Origin: Dipylidium caninum
Taxonomy: Eukaryota > Platyhelminthes > Cestoda > Cyclophyllidea > Dipylidiidae
Direction of reading: 5' to 3'
Assembly (NCBI GenBank): GCA_017562135.1
Contig: QEYB01000936.1
Location: 186,001 to 250,000, forward strand
DNA length: 64,000 nt
Shown: one piece after another, positions 25,801 through 36,490 of the stretch
Position numbering within the stretch: position 1 is the first letter of the stretch
Layout: each line of letters begins with the position of its first letter
Translations under genes and position numbers: made by a program
Notes under the pieces: model-generated
The model's input: only the letters and a program-made list of their open reading frames with translations
Told to the model about the DNA's origin: nothing
Databases searched by the model: none

Positions 25801-28800
25801 TCGGCGCAAATGAGATTAGCCACCCTGTGGTCCCTTGCCAGGGGCTGATCGCTCAACGTTTTAAGAGGTCTTGTATGCGCGGACTGGCTGCGAATGGAAT
25901 TCCTAATGGCCATCGTCGGAGGTTTATTATTGGAGTAACAGATACCGGCGAATTGTTGTTGATTGTCATCACTAAGGGACAGGGATTCTCTGGAGGCCTC
26001 GGAGTCAAAGCTGTCCACGCTGTTAAAGGTTTTGCTGCCATTTGGACACTGGGAAAGTTGTCTGAAACAATAAAAGGGCAAATTTTCATTACTGGTGACC
26101 TTTAATGTCAGATTTACAATGGGTTCCAATGTACGGGAACAACAGTGGACGCAGGAGACGGAAGCAGATGAGGGAAAAGATATACGTGGCTGTCGACATT
26201 AGTTTTAATAATAAGAGTAACTGCGGGCGCTATTCAGTGTGTGCAATTTTTTAACCAATTCATACAGAATCTCTCGTCAACTCTACCCCATGACCAAAAT
26301 AAGTATAGACACTTTTCACCACCGATGGAGATCCACATATACACCATCATTTAAAAAGCATTGTGGACTTCGTGGATTGCATCACGTACATGTGAATTTC
26401 CCAGTGAACCAATCACGATAAAGGAAAATAAGGTCACATAAGTTGAAATGGATTAAGTTAAGGTAAACACCAAATCCCGCATATTGATGCAGTGGCCATA
26501 GTTTTAGCACACAGTAACTAAGAGTTGGATAGTTCCGAAATGTAAAGCTGTAGATAAGATGGGCCTAAAGCATGACAAATCTTATGGGGTGCGAAGAATA
26601 ACCAATAAGGAGAATGACATGCCCATAAACCACAGTTTATACTCCTATGCCGAACATGATTCACAAGTTAACCGGTCAAGTTCGTGTCGCAACTAACAAG
26701 TCAACCGCAATTAAAACAACTTCGCCTCATTTACACCCTTTAAAGGCAATGGGTGTTCAGTCCACGGAAATACACTAAATCATAGAGAAAATCAAACTAA
26801 GAATGCTGCCTCATGAGGTTGGTTGGTGGAGTCTGTGACGCGCATCTAGGTGGCCAAAGCCTCCTCTCTCCGCACCAACACCCAATTGCGATTTTCACAG
26901 GGAGACACCCCAATGGCAAAATGAGCGCCTTTGTCTGGAATGGGGAGCGAGGATGGGGAGGATAGGAGGCGAGGGCTTGACTACGGCGTTGAGACATACG
27001 GCTGGAGCAGACAGAGGGTGTGAGTGGGGCGAGGTTACGGAAATGGTAGAAGGGTGACAGGGATATACTCTTTCACAATCATATTTACCTGCAAATCAGC
27101 TGGCAACATCACACGACAACCTCCCAAACACTCCTCACATTCACCAAGCATCCATCCAATGCCTCTTCTTCGGCCCAACCTCCAAACACCAGCCTGTTCA
27201 CAAACTCATCTTCTCACTCAACCCTTGTCTATCAGCGGTACTCGACCAGCCTCCTGACAGCCCACGATTCACGATATTAAGAGGGAAGGAGTCGAGAAAA
27301 GGCCACGAAAATGCCAACTCGCTGTGGTGTAAGACAGAAAGGAGGAGTAGATAATGCGACTCCAACATCACACCGTCAATCACCTTCGTAGCCACGAGAT
27401 TTTTGGAATGTCAGAGTGGAAGATGAGAGAGGGACGATTTACTGGTGCCCTGTGGCATCGAGTGAAGGGATAGAGTGGAATGGCGTGAAGAGAAGCGGGT
27501 GCGATAAGGGGAATACGGTGGTAGCGGGTGAGAGAGGATGAATCTCTCAGCCTCGTCGTAAGGTGGCGCATCGCAAGAGAGACGATGTCAGATGGTGGCC
27601 TGTCTCATTATGTCTGCACCGTCCCATTTCATTCCTTTTGTTTCTTTGCCTTGCATCGCCTCGCCTCGCCTCGCCTCACCTCACCTCACCTCGCGTCTCG
27701 TCCCGTCTCGTCTCGTCTCGACTCGACTCCATTCCGTTGTCCTGTTTCCCTTCTTGTTTCCTATTTTATCGTCTCGCATCGGATTTCACATGGGGAGACA
27801 TCATCCGCGCCGCCTCATGAAACCCCCCCCCCACAACCCCTCGACATGCTCATCACATTCGCTTCTCGCTTCTCGCTTCCTCTTCCCCTAGCCCTGTCAC
27901 CTACACCTACACCTACACCTACACCTACGCCTACATATGCTCCCCTCGTCCTTGCCCTCGCCGTCACCGTCGCCGTCGCCCTCGCCCTCAACTCCAGCCC
28001 CAGCCCCAGCCCCAGCCCCAACCACGCTACCAGCCCTCTTCATCTCTCCCCTCTATCCTCTACCCTCTACCCTCTACCCTCTACCCTCTCCTCTCCACTC
28101 TTCTGCATAGGGCCCCAGTCCACCTTCTCGCTTTCCACTCTCCATCTGTCCACCTTCTCATCTCTACTGTCATTCCACACACCATCCATCCCATCTACCA
28201 CCAAGCACAACCCTTCTGCCCTCCTCATTGGTCCACTCTGCACCAATCACCGCTCACACACTCCACACACACAATCCGCCCCCATCCAACTGAACGACTC
28301 ACTTCTCCCTCGTGTCTACTCACTACTCCAGGCTACAGCGGCTTTGCGCTCACTCCAACCACTGCCTCAATGTCTCACTCCTGCAGTCTTTGATCACCCG
28401 ACGCGTCGGTTGCATCTCCACTTGGCTGAGAGGTACGTAAGCAGACAGTACGGACGTTGGTAGGTGTGCACATACTTACCTGGATGTGTGTTTGTTAAGG
28501 TGTGTGGAGAGGCGGTGGAGAGGCGGTGGAGAGGCGGTGCCCTAGCACACGTCAATTTGACCCTACGGAGCCGGTTATAGCGTGTATCCGGTCACCCGAC
28601 GTCATGACCACTCCGTTGATTTATGACTCATCTCACGCTTCTTGTCACACGCCATTCAAGTCACTAAGGCCACGCTCTAACCTCCCCTTCCATGTCCAAT
28701 CTCCCACGTCTGTTCTTTGCAGTTCGTCTGATTGTCCGATGTCATCGTCTCACTCCTCCCATGTGACACATTCACCTGTTTTCTTGGTGATTGTCATTGC

Positions 28801-31551
28801 CGCCTGTCCATTGATTGCCATTCTGAGCTGTCAAAACGGACGCGATCGCCGCCACAATCTTCGCGGTGGCATGGCGAAGTGATAGAGAGTCAACAGACAG
28901 CAGTGGCGACTTGATAGGAGTATAGCAGGCGCTTAATGGAGTTGTAGGAGGACATTATCGGTGGAGAGGACGCTTCACCACAGATTCCTTCCACTTGCGT
29001 TCCATCCTCCTTTGCCTTTGTGATATCACACAGTTGTCCCATCTGAGCCATCTTGACTGGTGATTTTACCCGGTGAGACGAGAAAAAGGACATCAAACAA
29101 CCATTTTACACCAGTTTGTGCACCATTAACCACTAGTTCCTTACCCTAATACATAATTCACACCTCAGCTGGAATCGTTTCGGCGGTGGAAGTCACCGAA
29201 AAGGTGTAAATCCTGGTGGAGAAATTGAACTTGACAAATTTGATTTCAATCTTGACTCATAGGCTTGCGTTTATGGCAGTGGGACGTAACAACTGTTGCT
29301 TTTGTTGCCTCCTGCCCTTTCTTTCCTCTTCTCCCGCCGCCTTCACCATCTCCCGGTACTCCTTCTGTCTCCCACTACCTCCAACTTCCGCCTTCACATC
29401 GTACTTTTTCCACAATTTTGTGTCTGTTGCCTGTAATCCCTTCCAAAATTCATGTAATTCTCAGGCTTGTCTGCATCATAGTTTGACGAAAGCGCTAGGT
29501 CTCAGTCCACTCGAAACTAAATTTTCACATATATGATCAGATAAAATTAAAATGGACCTGAAGTTGGAGATGGAAAACGAAAAATTTGATTTCAGACAAC
29601 GATTTGTTCCATAATTCACGTAAACGTGCGCAACAATTTTACTACCCTTGAGGCGCCGCGACAAAGAGGCACCTTCGTTCAATTCTTCCAAAGTAAAAAA
29701 ACCGTCCTCCTCCTCTCTCGACGGTTACATTCATGACTTATTCGAGAAAGTTAGTGCGAGGTGCCTTACCAGATGTTGAGGGATGGCGGGTTGGAACAAA
29801 ACCCTATGATTCGTAATTTACTCTTTTAATGAGTCGCAGAATATCAGGGTTGAGTGAGGTGAAGTTTTGTGAGGGCAGGGGCAGATTAAGGTCTCGTAAA
29901 CCACAATTGTTTATGTGGTATATAAGGCCTAAATAAGAGCCATTCTATCAGTGTTGTTTACTCCGTCACGTTGAATTTCATCTATCCGTCAAATCTCTAT
30001 CCCTTAGGGCGACCCATGAATTCACGTTGCTGCCCTCGGCCTGCCCAGAATGCTCTCGAGCCTCTCGATGTTGCGGATCTTTCCATCATCTCTGCCCACC
30101 TATTTTACAACCCCTTTAGCAAATACCAAGATTCGGAAAATTGAAATCCTTCGGTAGCATGAACAAAATAAGCGTCAAGCGGCCCGGAAGTATATGGAAA
30201 TGTGGATGGTAGTCGGAGTAAGCGACCGAAGGGAGTGATAAATTGGGGCTGCAGTACCATTTTCTTAGGTTTGTTTTGATTGGTTACTCAACTTTCATGA
30301 TCAGTCGAGTAGAACCAGGCCGATTAGAGGACTTAAACCCCATCAAGTATGCTGGTTTCTATCCAGGGGTGGGGCATTAATACGTCATGATGTCTATCTT
30401 ACTTGGAAAGTCGGTTGTGAGGATCCGCAAACATCCTGGCGATACTCGCCTGCTTTCCGGCGAGGCTCTCCAATCCGGATTGGGTCATTGATAGTGGAGG
30501 AGTTCTTGGTCTACTATCTGCCGACTTTTTGGCACGTGAGGAGAAGCTGGCTCGGAGAAATCGCTAAAAAGTTCATAAAATTGCAGAGAGTGCATAAGAG
30601 TGAGGAATAAGGCGATTGGTCAATTTGCTCCACCAATGAGAATCTGGGAGGACTTTAACCTGCCATTTCGGATGTAGAGTAAATGGAAAAAACTCCTCCA
30701 ATGTCTACCATTCCTACCCTTAGCTTGCTAGGAAACGCCCTTCCCACACTCATAACAGAAATGTGGCCCTATAAGTAGGTGCGTTTTGATTCCAGATAAC
30801 GTCTCAAATTTACCACGTTATTTTAAAAACTGTCGGTGTGATGTTTTTCAGCCATATTTAGGCCGCGATTTGACTTTTCTAAAACTGGTAAACAAAGTGT
30901 GGCGATGTTTTTACTAGTAGAAGAGTTGCCAATCAAATAATATTAAGGAAAACAGGCTATAATCGCATCGAATTGAGTCTTATGACTTACTAGAAATCCT
31001 CCACCAGATTTGGTCTCCCCAGTAGCAGTACTTCTAACTATTTGCTGCTTTCTCGTGGCAGTTGTCACACCGTCCACCGTAACTGCCGAACTCATTGTAG
31101 ATGTTTTGGACTCGTAGGCCTCATCGGTTGACGGTCGATCGCCTCCACTTCCACTGCCCTCAATGGTTTTAGTTGTCGATGCGGAACGAACTAGAGAAGT
31201 GCGAGAGGAATTTTTATGCCTCCAGAACCATGGGGAGGACCTCTGATGGGGACTGGCTCCCCTGGAGGGAGGGGCAAGTATACTGGACGTTTGGGTTAGG
31301 TGCAGCGAAGTACTCATCTCACTTTCCTTATGACTCGAAATCGCGGACGATCGAGTGGTTGTGAAGGCGGTAGTGGCGCTGCTGGCGGCATTGATGGTTG
31401 ATGACCGCACCCGAATTAATCTTGAGGACACCGACGATGTTGTCGATAGGCTATTCTGTGGGCAGATGGTGTTTTTAGAGGTGACGATGCCGGTGCCTCG
31501 GTTGTGGGCGGAAATCCTCGGCATTGGAACCAAACACTGTAAAGACAACAT
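11676..31551 (-). CDS. SynGAP/DAB2IP/RASAL2-type Ras GTPase-activating protein (20 exons)
   Basis: Stimulates GTP hydrolysis by Ras-family GTPases at the inner face of membranes. Phase-consistent exons, 5' to 3': 31551-30991, 30563-30403, 26061-25751, 25593-25133, 22993-22815, 21282-21184, 20993-20883, 20402-20301, 19828-19730, 19297-19188, 17301-16853, 16493-16325, 15808-15729, 15099-14864, 14757-14295, 14225-13959, 13883-13719, 13402-12992, 12737-12142, 11982-11676. The sum is exactly 1,778 codons. Domain order is long N-terminus, PH, C2, RasGAP, disordered Ser/Thr/Pro-rich tail and coiled coil, as in vertebrate SynGAP, DAB2IP and RASAL2. The start at 31551 is uncertain: an AG acceptor lies six codons downstream, and an in-frame stop precedes the ATG. 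The junction between 25751 and 25593 is the weakest. Two large introns flank N-terminal exons, and the 4.3 kb intron 26062-30402 contains a repeat copy. Confidence 0.85.
13959..16493 (-). CDS. RasGAP catalytic domain exons
   Basis: Exon 16325-16493 ([20 protein letters not shown]) begins the all-helical GAP domain. Exon 15729-15808 carries the arginine-finger loop [19 protein letters not shown], equivalent to IFRENTLATK in mammals. The Arg is kept, but Phe and Glu around it are replaced by Leu and Ser. Exon 14864-15099 holds the EDLEVDPS segment, and exon 14295-14757 the second signature [20 protein letters not shown] followed by [18 protein letters not shown] and [13 protein letters not shown]. 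The key Arg of FLRYICPA is present, so the domain is predicted to be active. An insertion of about 15 residues ([18 protein letters not shown]) interrupts the region before DLGYEL. Exon 13959-14225 starts the Ser/Thr-rich tail. Confidence 0.92.
16853..21282 (-). CDS. PH and C2 domain exons of the RasGAP gene
   Basis: Exon 21184-21282 ([15 protein letters not shown]) and exon 20883-20993 ([12 protein letters not shown]) occupy the place of the PH domain; the PH match is weak and its C-terminal helix looks shortened. Exon 20301-20402 ([16 protein letters not shown]) and exon 19730-19828 ([18 protein letters not shown], then [11 protein letters not shown]) match the C2 domain of SynGAP-family proteins very closely, including the FWGE motif. 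Exon 19188-19297 ([16 protein letters not shown]) and the start of exon 16853-17301 ([18 protein letters not shown]) complete the C2 beta-sandwich. The rest of that exon is a Ser/Asn-rich linker leading to [20 protein letters not shown], equivalent to the strand that precedes the GAP domain in relatives. All phases fit. Confidence 0.85.
21388..21412. repeat. (AC)n microsatellite in a RasGAP intron
   Basis: An uninterrupted acacac run followed by gcgtgcgtg on the plus strand, within the intron upstream of the exon ending at 21282. Confidence 0.8.
22815..31551 (-). CDS. N-terminal exons of the RasGAP gene
   Basis: Five exons precede the conserved core. Exon 30991-31551 is Ser/Thr-rich with the motif [14 protein letters not shown] and ends GGGFL. 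Exon 30403-30563 ([14 protein letters not shown]) continues it and resembles the [19 protein letters not shown] basic segment that opens the PH region in DAB2IP and SynGAP. Exon 25751-26061 is acidic and Ser-rich ([17 protein letters not shown]). Exon 25133-25593 is Pro/Tyr-rich with an eight-Glu run. Exon 22815-22993 carries [12 protein letters not shown]. Phases agree at each boundary, but for 25751/25593 I had to choose a weak donor (ACCG/GTACAG) and a poor acceptor (…CATGAG). An alternative is that MEHNGYY at 25591 is a separate start used by a shorter isoform. Confidence 0.55.
26660..29100 (+). repeat. 2.4 kb interspersed repeat, copy 1, within a RasGAP intron
   Basis: This segment matches the reverse complement of 35345-37890 from about aagttaaccggtcaagttcg (26665) to about gagacgagaaaaaggacatc (29095). 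It lies wholly within the RasGAP intron 26062-30402. It contains internal minisatellites: CCTCG/CCTCA at 27.65-27.73 kb, ACCTAC at 27.90-27.93 kb, CAGCCC at 28.00-28.02 kb, CTCTACC at 28.04-28.09 kb and a GGAGAGGCGGT unit at 28.50-28.54 kb. No terminal inverted repeat, long terminal repeat or transposase or polymerase frame was seen, so it is probably a non-autonomous element or long dispersed repeat. The long open frame across 27.5-28.5 kb is a by-product of simple repeats. Confidence 0.8.
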
Positions 31552-34500
31552 CAAAGCGACCGTTCAATTCAGGAGCTTAGACACCAAGCATTTCCGCCCT
31601 CGATGCGCTGTCTGTGACATCATATTGACTGTCTAATAGCAGCAATGACCAGGAAACCATTCGATACACTACCAATGTCAAACATACGCCTTGAAGTGAC
31701 AGATAAAGCGACAACTCCCAAAGGACAAAAGGACTTTGGGAAAATCACCGAAATTTTGTCGCATTTCGGTCACATTTTGGCGTTTAATCAAATGACCATT
31801 GAGATGACAAAGAAGCGCCAACATCGCATTGTCTCATCAAAAGAAGCATTGATAAATGAAAAATGTAGGATTAGGAGGGAAATAACTTCATGACCCCATC
31901 TGTGAAAGTAGCCCCGTTGATGCATTTACAAGCTTTGGCACTTTTGAGTACAATAATAAGTACGATAATAAGTGTACAATATTATCGTATTGTCAGGCAA
32001 GGAACTTCCTCTTCGTCTCGACCTGGGTGTCAATCTCAAAATAACGATAAAGTAAACGTAGGCTTCCACACAATTTCTCCGAATACCTCAACGCAAGTAA
32101 TGCCGAGCAATTTTGGAGACTGAGTGAACTGACTTTTCAGAATTGTGGCATTTTTTCTGTTTTTTTTTTTTTCTGTTTTTCACCCAGAGGCCGGTTAAGT
32201 ACTACATCCGGAGCCGCCGTCACCACCCTCCGCCCCACTATTTTGCCTCAAGAGGCTTGAATGTGTTTCCAGGGAGCCACAAATAACGTCACCAATCTCC
32301 ACGCTCTTTGCGAAACTTAACAGCCTAATGGAGAGAAAAGGAGAGGAAGAAAGGTGGAGATTGTGACGAAAGCTGTCCACTTTAAAGCGTGTCCCACTTT
32401 CACCAGAAATTGGGACACCTCTTCAAGGCATTGATTGCACGTTTTATTTATAGTCCATCGTGACAAACAGATAATTGGCCCAATGACAAATGGGATTCAT
32501 GGAAAATTTACTTGTCAAGATTTAAGTCATATGTCACGCAGGAAGCATAGTCTACATGGCGGTAAATTAGAGCGAGGTGTCTAGATGGAGAGTGGAGAAA
32601 GTGCGTTTAAACGGAACACACTTGCATGTCACACATGTGTGACACACCGCTATGCGAAGTTGAATTGTAGAAAAAGACAGTTTGAGAGAAATGTGTTTAA
32701 TTTGGGTTGATAAAGTGAATCTCTTCCTTTAATTAAGGGAGAGAAGCGCATCTTGGTTAACATCCCGCCTTTCGAAGCTTTTCTGCTACAACTACCACTG
32801 GTGTGGATGATGGTGGTGATAGATTTGGTTGGTATTTAACGTCACCCTTACCGATAGGTGCTCTCAATTTATTCATATATAACAAAAAAGCGACCCTACA
32901 GCAGGCACTATTGCCAGCCAGTCAAGTACATTGAAGAGGGTAGGCAGAAACGAACCTTCTCGCCTTGACTGTTGTTTCACAATGAATTAATAATTCCCCA
33001 GGATGAGCAGATCAGTGGAATCTTCTCTTTTCGATCAGCAATAGAGAATCGGTCTCCCGACCGGTATGCGTGCAAGCCAACAGTAGCCACCCGGCCAAAA
33101 TGAGAGCGTACACATTTTCAAACAGAGCGCCCACGAGCGTGCGCCCGTGCATGCGTGCGTGCGTATGTGTGTGTCGCGTTCAGGTGTGACTAACTCCTCC
33201 AAACTCTGATTGGCCCACGCGACATAATTTTCTAAGCGTAGGGCGACAGTAGCCCCGGCTTAAATTATGGCAGCAGTATTAAAAACGCTTTTCTCATTTA
33301 AGTCTTAGACAGTTACATCGTCAGTCTTTTTTTTTCATTTCCTTACTTTCTTTATCTCCCATTGGAGGGTATATTTTGTCTTTAAACCAATCGTTATTGG
33401 GTGTTCTGTCGGCCCTCCCAAGGTCACATGAGGTCTCTGCGCTACGTTTGTGTCTACGTGTGTAGAGACTCCCAATATTTGACCTGCGATAACTTTTCAT
33501 TGTGTCGTTGCACTTCGTAACTCTCTTTTCGTGGTTTGTTGTGTTAACCAAATCGGCTTCATCCTCTCCGACGTTTCTTGGTTCCCCGGAGATTGTCACC
33601 TTAGTGTGACAGGCCTAAAATTTGCTAGAGAACGCTGGTCACACCATACACTCGAATACGCCACACCTCCCCCCTCTACCTTAACCTAAACCCTTCTTCT
33701 GCATTTTCGACCAAAGCTTAACCAAACTTTTGTCAAGTTTGTTTTCCCGATTGGTAGGCTTTACCCGAGATTTGACAATCCTTCCTAGGCGCGAGAATGG
33801 GACGTTGACGGGGAGCCAACGAAAGACATTTGCCTTTCAAACTCTATTTGTGAGCTTTTAAACTGAATTTTGTTTAGGGAAGAAGAATAATTTAAGTAGA
33901 AGGAAGAGTTAATACCTGCTGCACTTGACGGCTTTTCATTATGTATGCGCTTCCGAGGCAATAAAACTCGTAGTGATGGAAGTGGAGGAGGAGAGAATTG
34001 AGAGCATCCCTCTGGCATGGAGGGGAGAGAGGAGAAGATTAGTGCTTTTAGTTGGCAAGCGGGTGAGTCCACTGCCATGTCTCAGGTCTTCAACCGCCAT
34101 GAGCAATTTGAAAAGGTGCTTTTGACTGAGTCACCGCAGCCTCGTTGATGGCAATGTTTGCTATGGCCTTGTCTTATACCAGCACTGTATGTCATTACGC
34201 GCACGGTTGACTCGTATGGCGTTTACTCAACTCGTCACCTCAAGCCTTCCACCACTGCAATACGACAGTTGATGAGGTAGGCGGTAGTGGGTCCGCAGAC
34301 AGGTCGCAAATCGGAACCCCTACGTTGGGGGGTGAATTATGCATTTCCGCGAAATCGACCCTGTGCGAGGCAAAAAGGCATATTTGTGGGCGGATTACAT
34401 GCACTATCTACATCTCGTAGATGCCGTGAATGGAACCATCGAGCTGGGGTGGAGGCTTTCTTGATAGATAAGCGGATGTTTGGTAGGTGGATAGACACGG

Positions 34501-35344
34501 TGAGAATTCCATCTGCTCGATCCATTTTGAAGGAGCACCCTCACCGCGTTCAAACGCAAATCTAGATCTAGTAAATCCCTTTTAATCGTCGAGTTCGAAA
34601 TCTCCATCCAAATTAAGAGTCTCACAGTCATTCTACTGATCTCTGAGGAGAGTTATACGCGAATTGACGCCGCTTTACCAAGGCTCGTGTATCACTATAG
34701 GGTTTATGACTTTCCATGAAGGGTTTGACAGGCCTTGCGATTCCACCTCTCACCCCCGCCGTAGTCGTAAAAATTGAAGAAATGAAGCGTTCGATTCGTA
34801 GTTTCAATTTATATTCCGCCTTTGGGCTATGTGGATCACCCAATACACCACCGTAACGCTAATTCTCTTCAGCCTCAAATGCGTTTAGTGGCCGGTGCGT
34901 GTAGAGCTGATTTTTGTTTCAGGCTACTAAGGTGAAGGAGATGCGCTGCCACATATTAAACGCGGTATGTAGAGGGTAGAAAGGCTTGTTTAGCACATAA
35001 CGACGGAGAGAAAAGAGTAGACAGAACGAAATGATCTTTGGGAACTGATCTTCCTATCAAGGGCATCGGATCTTCTGCATGCGAGTCTCGATGATGAGGT
35101 GAAACTAGGGGTAAGCCGCAAGATGAGAAGTCTATTGCAAAGACAGCAGGATGGTTGTCAAGGTGTTAAGGAATGATCCATTAAATAACAGTATGTGAAT
35201 CGGAAGAGGAATGAACTCTGTGCGACAGAGCGGAGGATTAAACCAAGCGAACGGCGAAGGATACTGTGCTTTCAATGGGATCATCTGATTGGACAAAGGG
35301 CATAGAGGAACGGTAAAAAGTTGCGTGTCACAAATAGGCGTCGT
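31552..35344. other. no gene recognised upstream of the RasGAP gene
   Basis: Contains a poly-T run near 32160, a perfect 18 bp palindrome at 32627-32644, a GTGC/GTGT-rich stretch at 33.13-33.18 kb and short open frames on both strands. The minus-strand frame 33321-33599 is charged and unusually free of low complexity but has no recognisable domain. The region should include the RasGAP promoter if 31551 is the true start. Confidence 0.45.
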
Positions 35345-35756
35345 CTGACGTCCTTTTTTCTTGTCTCACCTGGGTAAAATCACCAGTCAAGATGGCTCAG
35401 ATGGGACAACTGTGTGATATCACAAAGGCAAAGGAGGATGGGACGCAGGTGGAAGGAGTCAGTGGTGAAGCGTCCTCTCCACCGATAATGTGCTCCTGCA
35501 ACTCCATTAAACGCCCACTATACTCCTACCAAGTCGCCACTGCTGTCGGTTGACTCTTTCACTTCGCCATGCCACCGCAAAGATTGTGGCGAGCATCGCG
35601 TCCGTTTTGACAGCTCAAAATGGCGATCAATGGACAGGCGGCAATGACAGTTCCCAAGAAAACAGGTGAATGTGTCACCTGAGAGGAGTGAGACGATGAC
35701 ACCGGACAATCAGACGAAGTGCAACAGAACAGACGTGGGAGATTGGACATGGAAGG

Positions 35757-35812
35757 GGAAGGGGAAGGGGAAGGGGAGGGGAGGGGAGGGGAGGGGAGGG
35801 GAGGGGAGGTTG
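35757..35812. repeat. GGGGA(A) purine-only microsatellite
   Basis: An uninterrupted purine stretch on the plus strand built from ggggaa and ggggag units, inside repeat copy 2. The same place in copy 1 lacks this array, so it expanded after the copies separated. Confidence 0.85.
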
Positions 35813-36369
35813 GAGTGTAGCCTTAGTGACTTGAATGGCGTGTGACAAGCAGCGTGGGATGAGTCATAAATCGACGGAGTGGTCATGACGTCGGGTGACC
35901 GGATACACGCTATAACCGGCTCCGTAGGGTCAAATTGACGTGTGATAGGGCACCGCCTCTCCACACACCTTAACAAACAAACAAACACACATTCAGGTAA
36001 GTAAGTGCACACCTACCAACGTCCGTGCTGTCTGCTTACCTTCCTCTCACCAAGTGGAGATGCAACCGAGGAGTGGGGTGATGAAAGACTGCAGGAGTGA
36101 GACATCGAGGCAGTGGTCGGAGTGAGCACGAAGCCGCCGTAGCCTAGAGTAGTGAGTACGCACGAGGGAGAGGTGAGTTGTTCAGTTGGATGGGGGCGGA
36201 TTGTGTGTGGAATGTGTGTGAGCGTTGATTGGTGCAGGGGGGACCAATGAGGAGGGCAGAAGAGTTGTGCTTGGTGGTAGATGGGATGGACGGTGTGTGG
36301 AATGGCAGTGGAGATGAGAAGGTGGACAGATGGTGAGTGGGAAGCGAGAAGGTGGACTGGAGGTCATAG

Positions 36370-36490
36370 CAGACTAGAGGAGAGGAGAGGAGAGGAGAGG
36401 AGAGGGTAGAGGGGGGGAGGAGGAGGAGGAGGAGGAGAAGGGGACGGTGGTGGTGGTGGTGGTGGTCGTGGTGGTGGTGGCGGTGACGGA
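36370..36490. repeat. adjacent (GAGAG)n, (GGA)n and (GGT)n arrays
   Basis: Within repeat copy 2 the plus strand passes from agaggagaggagagg units into gga triplets and then ggt triplets. Strong strand asymmetry and clustered G tracts could allow non-B structures. The His- or Pro-rich frames read across it are compositional. Confidence 0.85.

Noticed and set aside
27655..28090. Possible CRISPR-like or telomeric array
   Set aside because: The short units (CCTCG, ACCTAC, CTCTACC) are plain minisatellites without spacers, are not a known telomere repeat and lie inside a dispersed repeat.
27528..28463. 311-codon plus-strand open frame
   Set aside because: Lies in repeat copy 1 and is made of Ser/Pro/Leu/His from simple repeats ([19 protein letters not shown]). 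The matching region of copy 2 does not keep the frame.
33321..33599. Charged 92-codon minus-strand frame
   Set aside because: No domain, no clear splice context and no link in phase to the RasGAP exons; kept only as a note.
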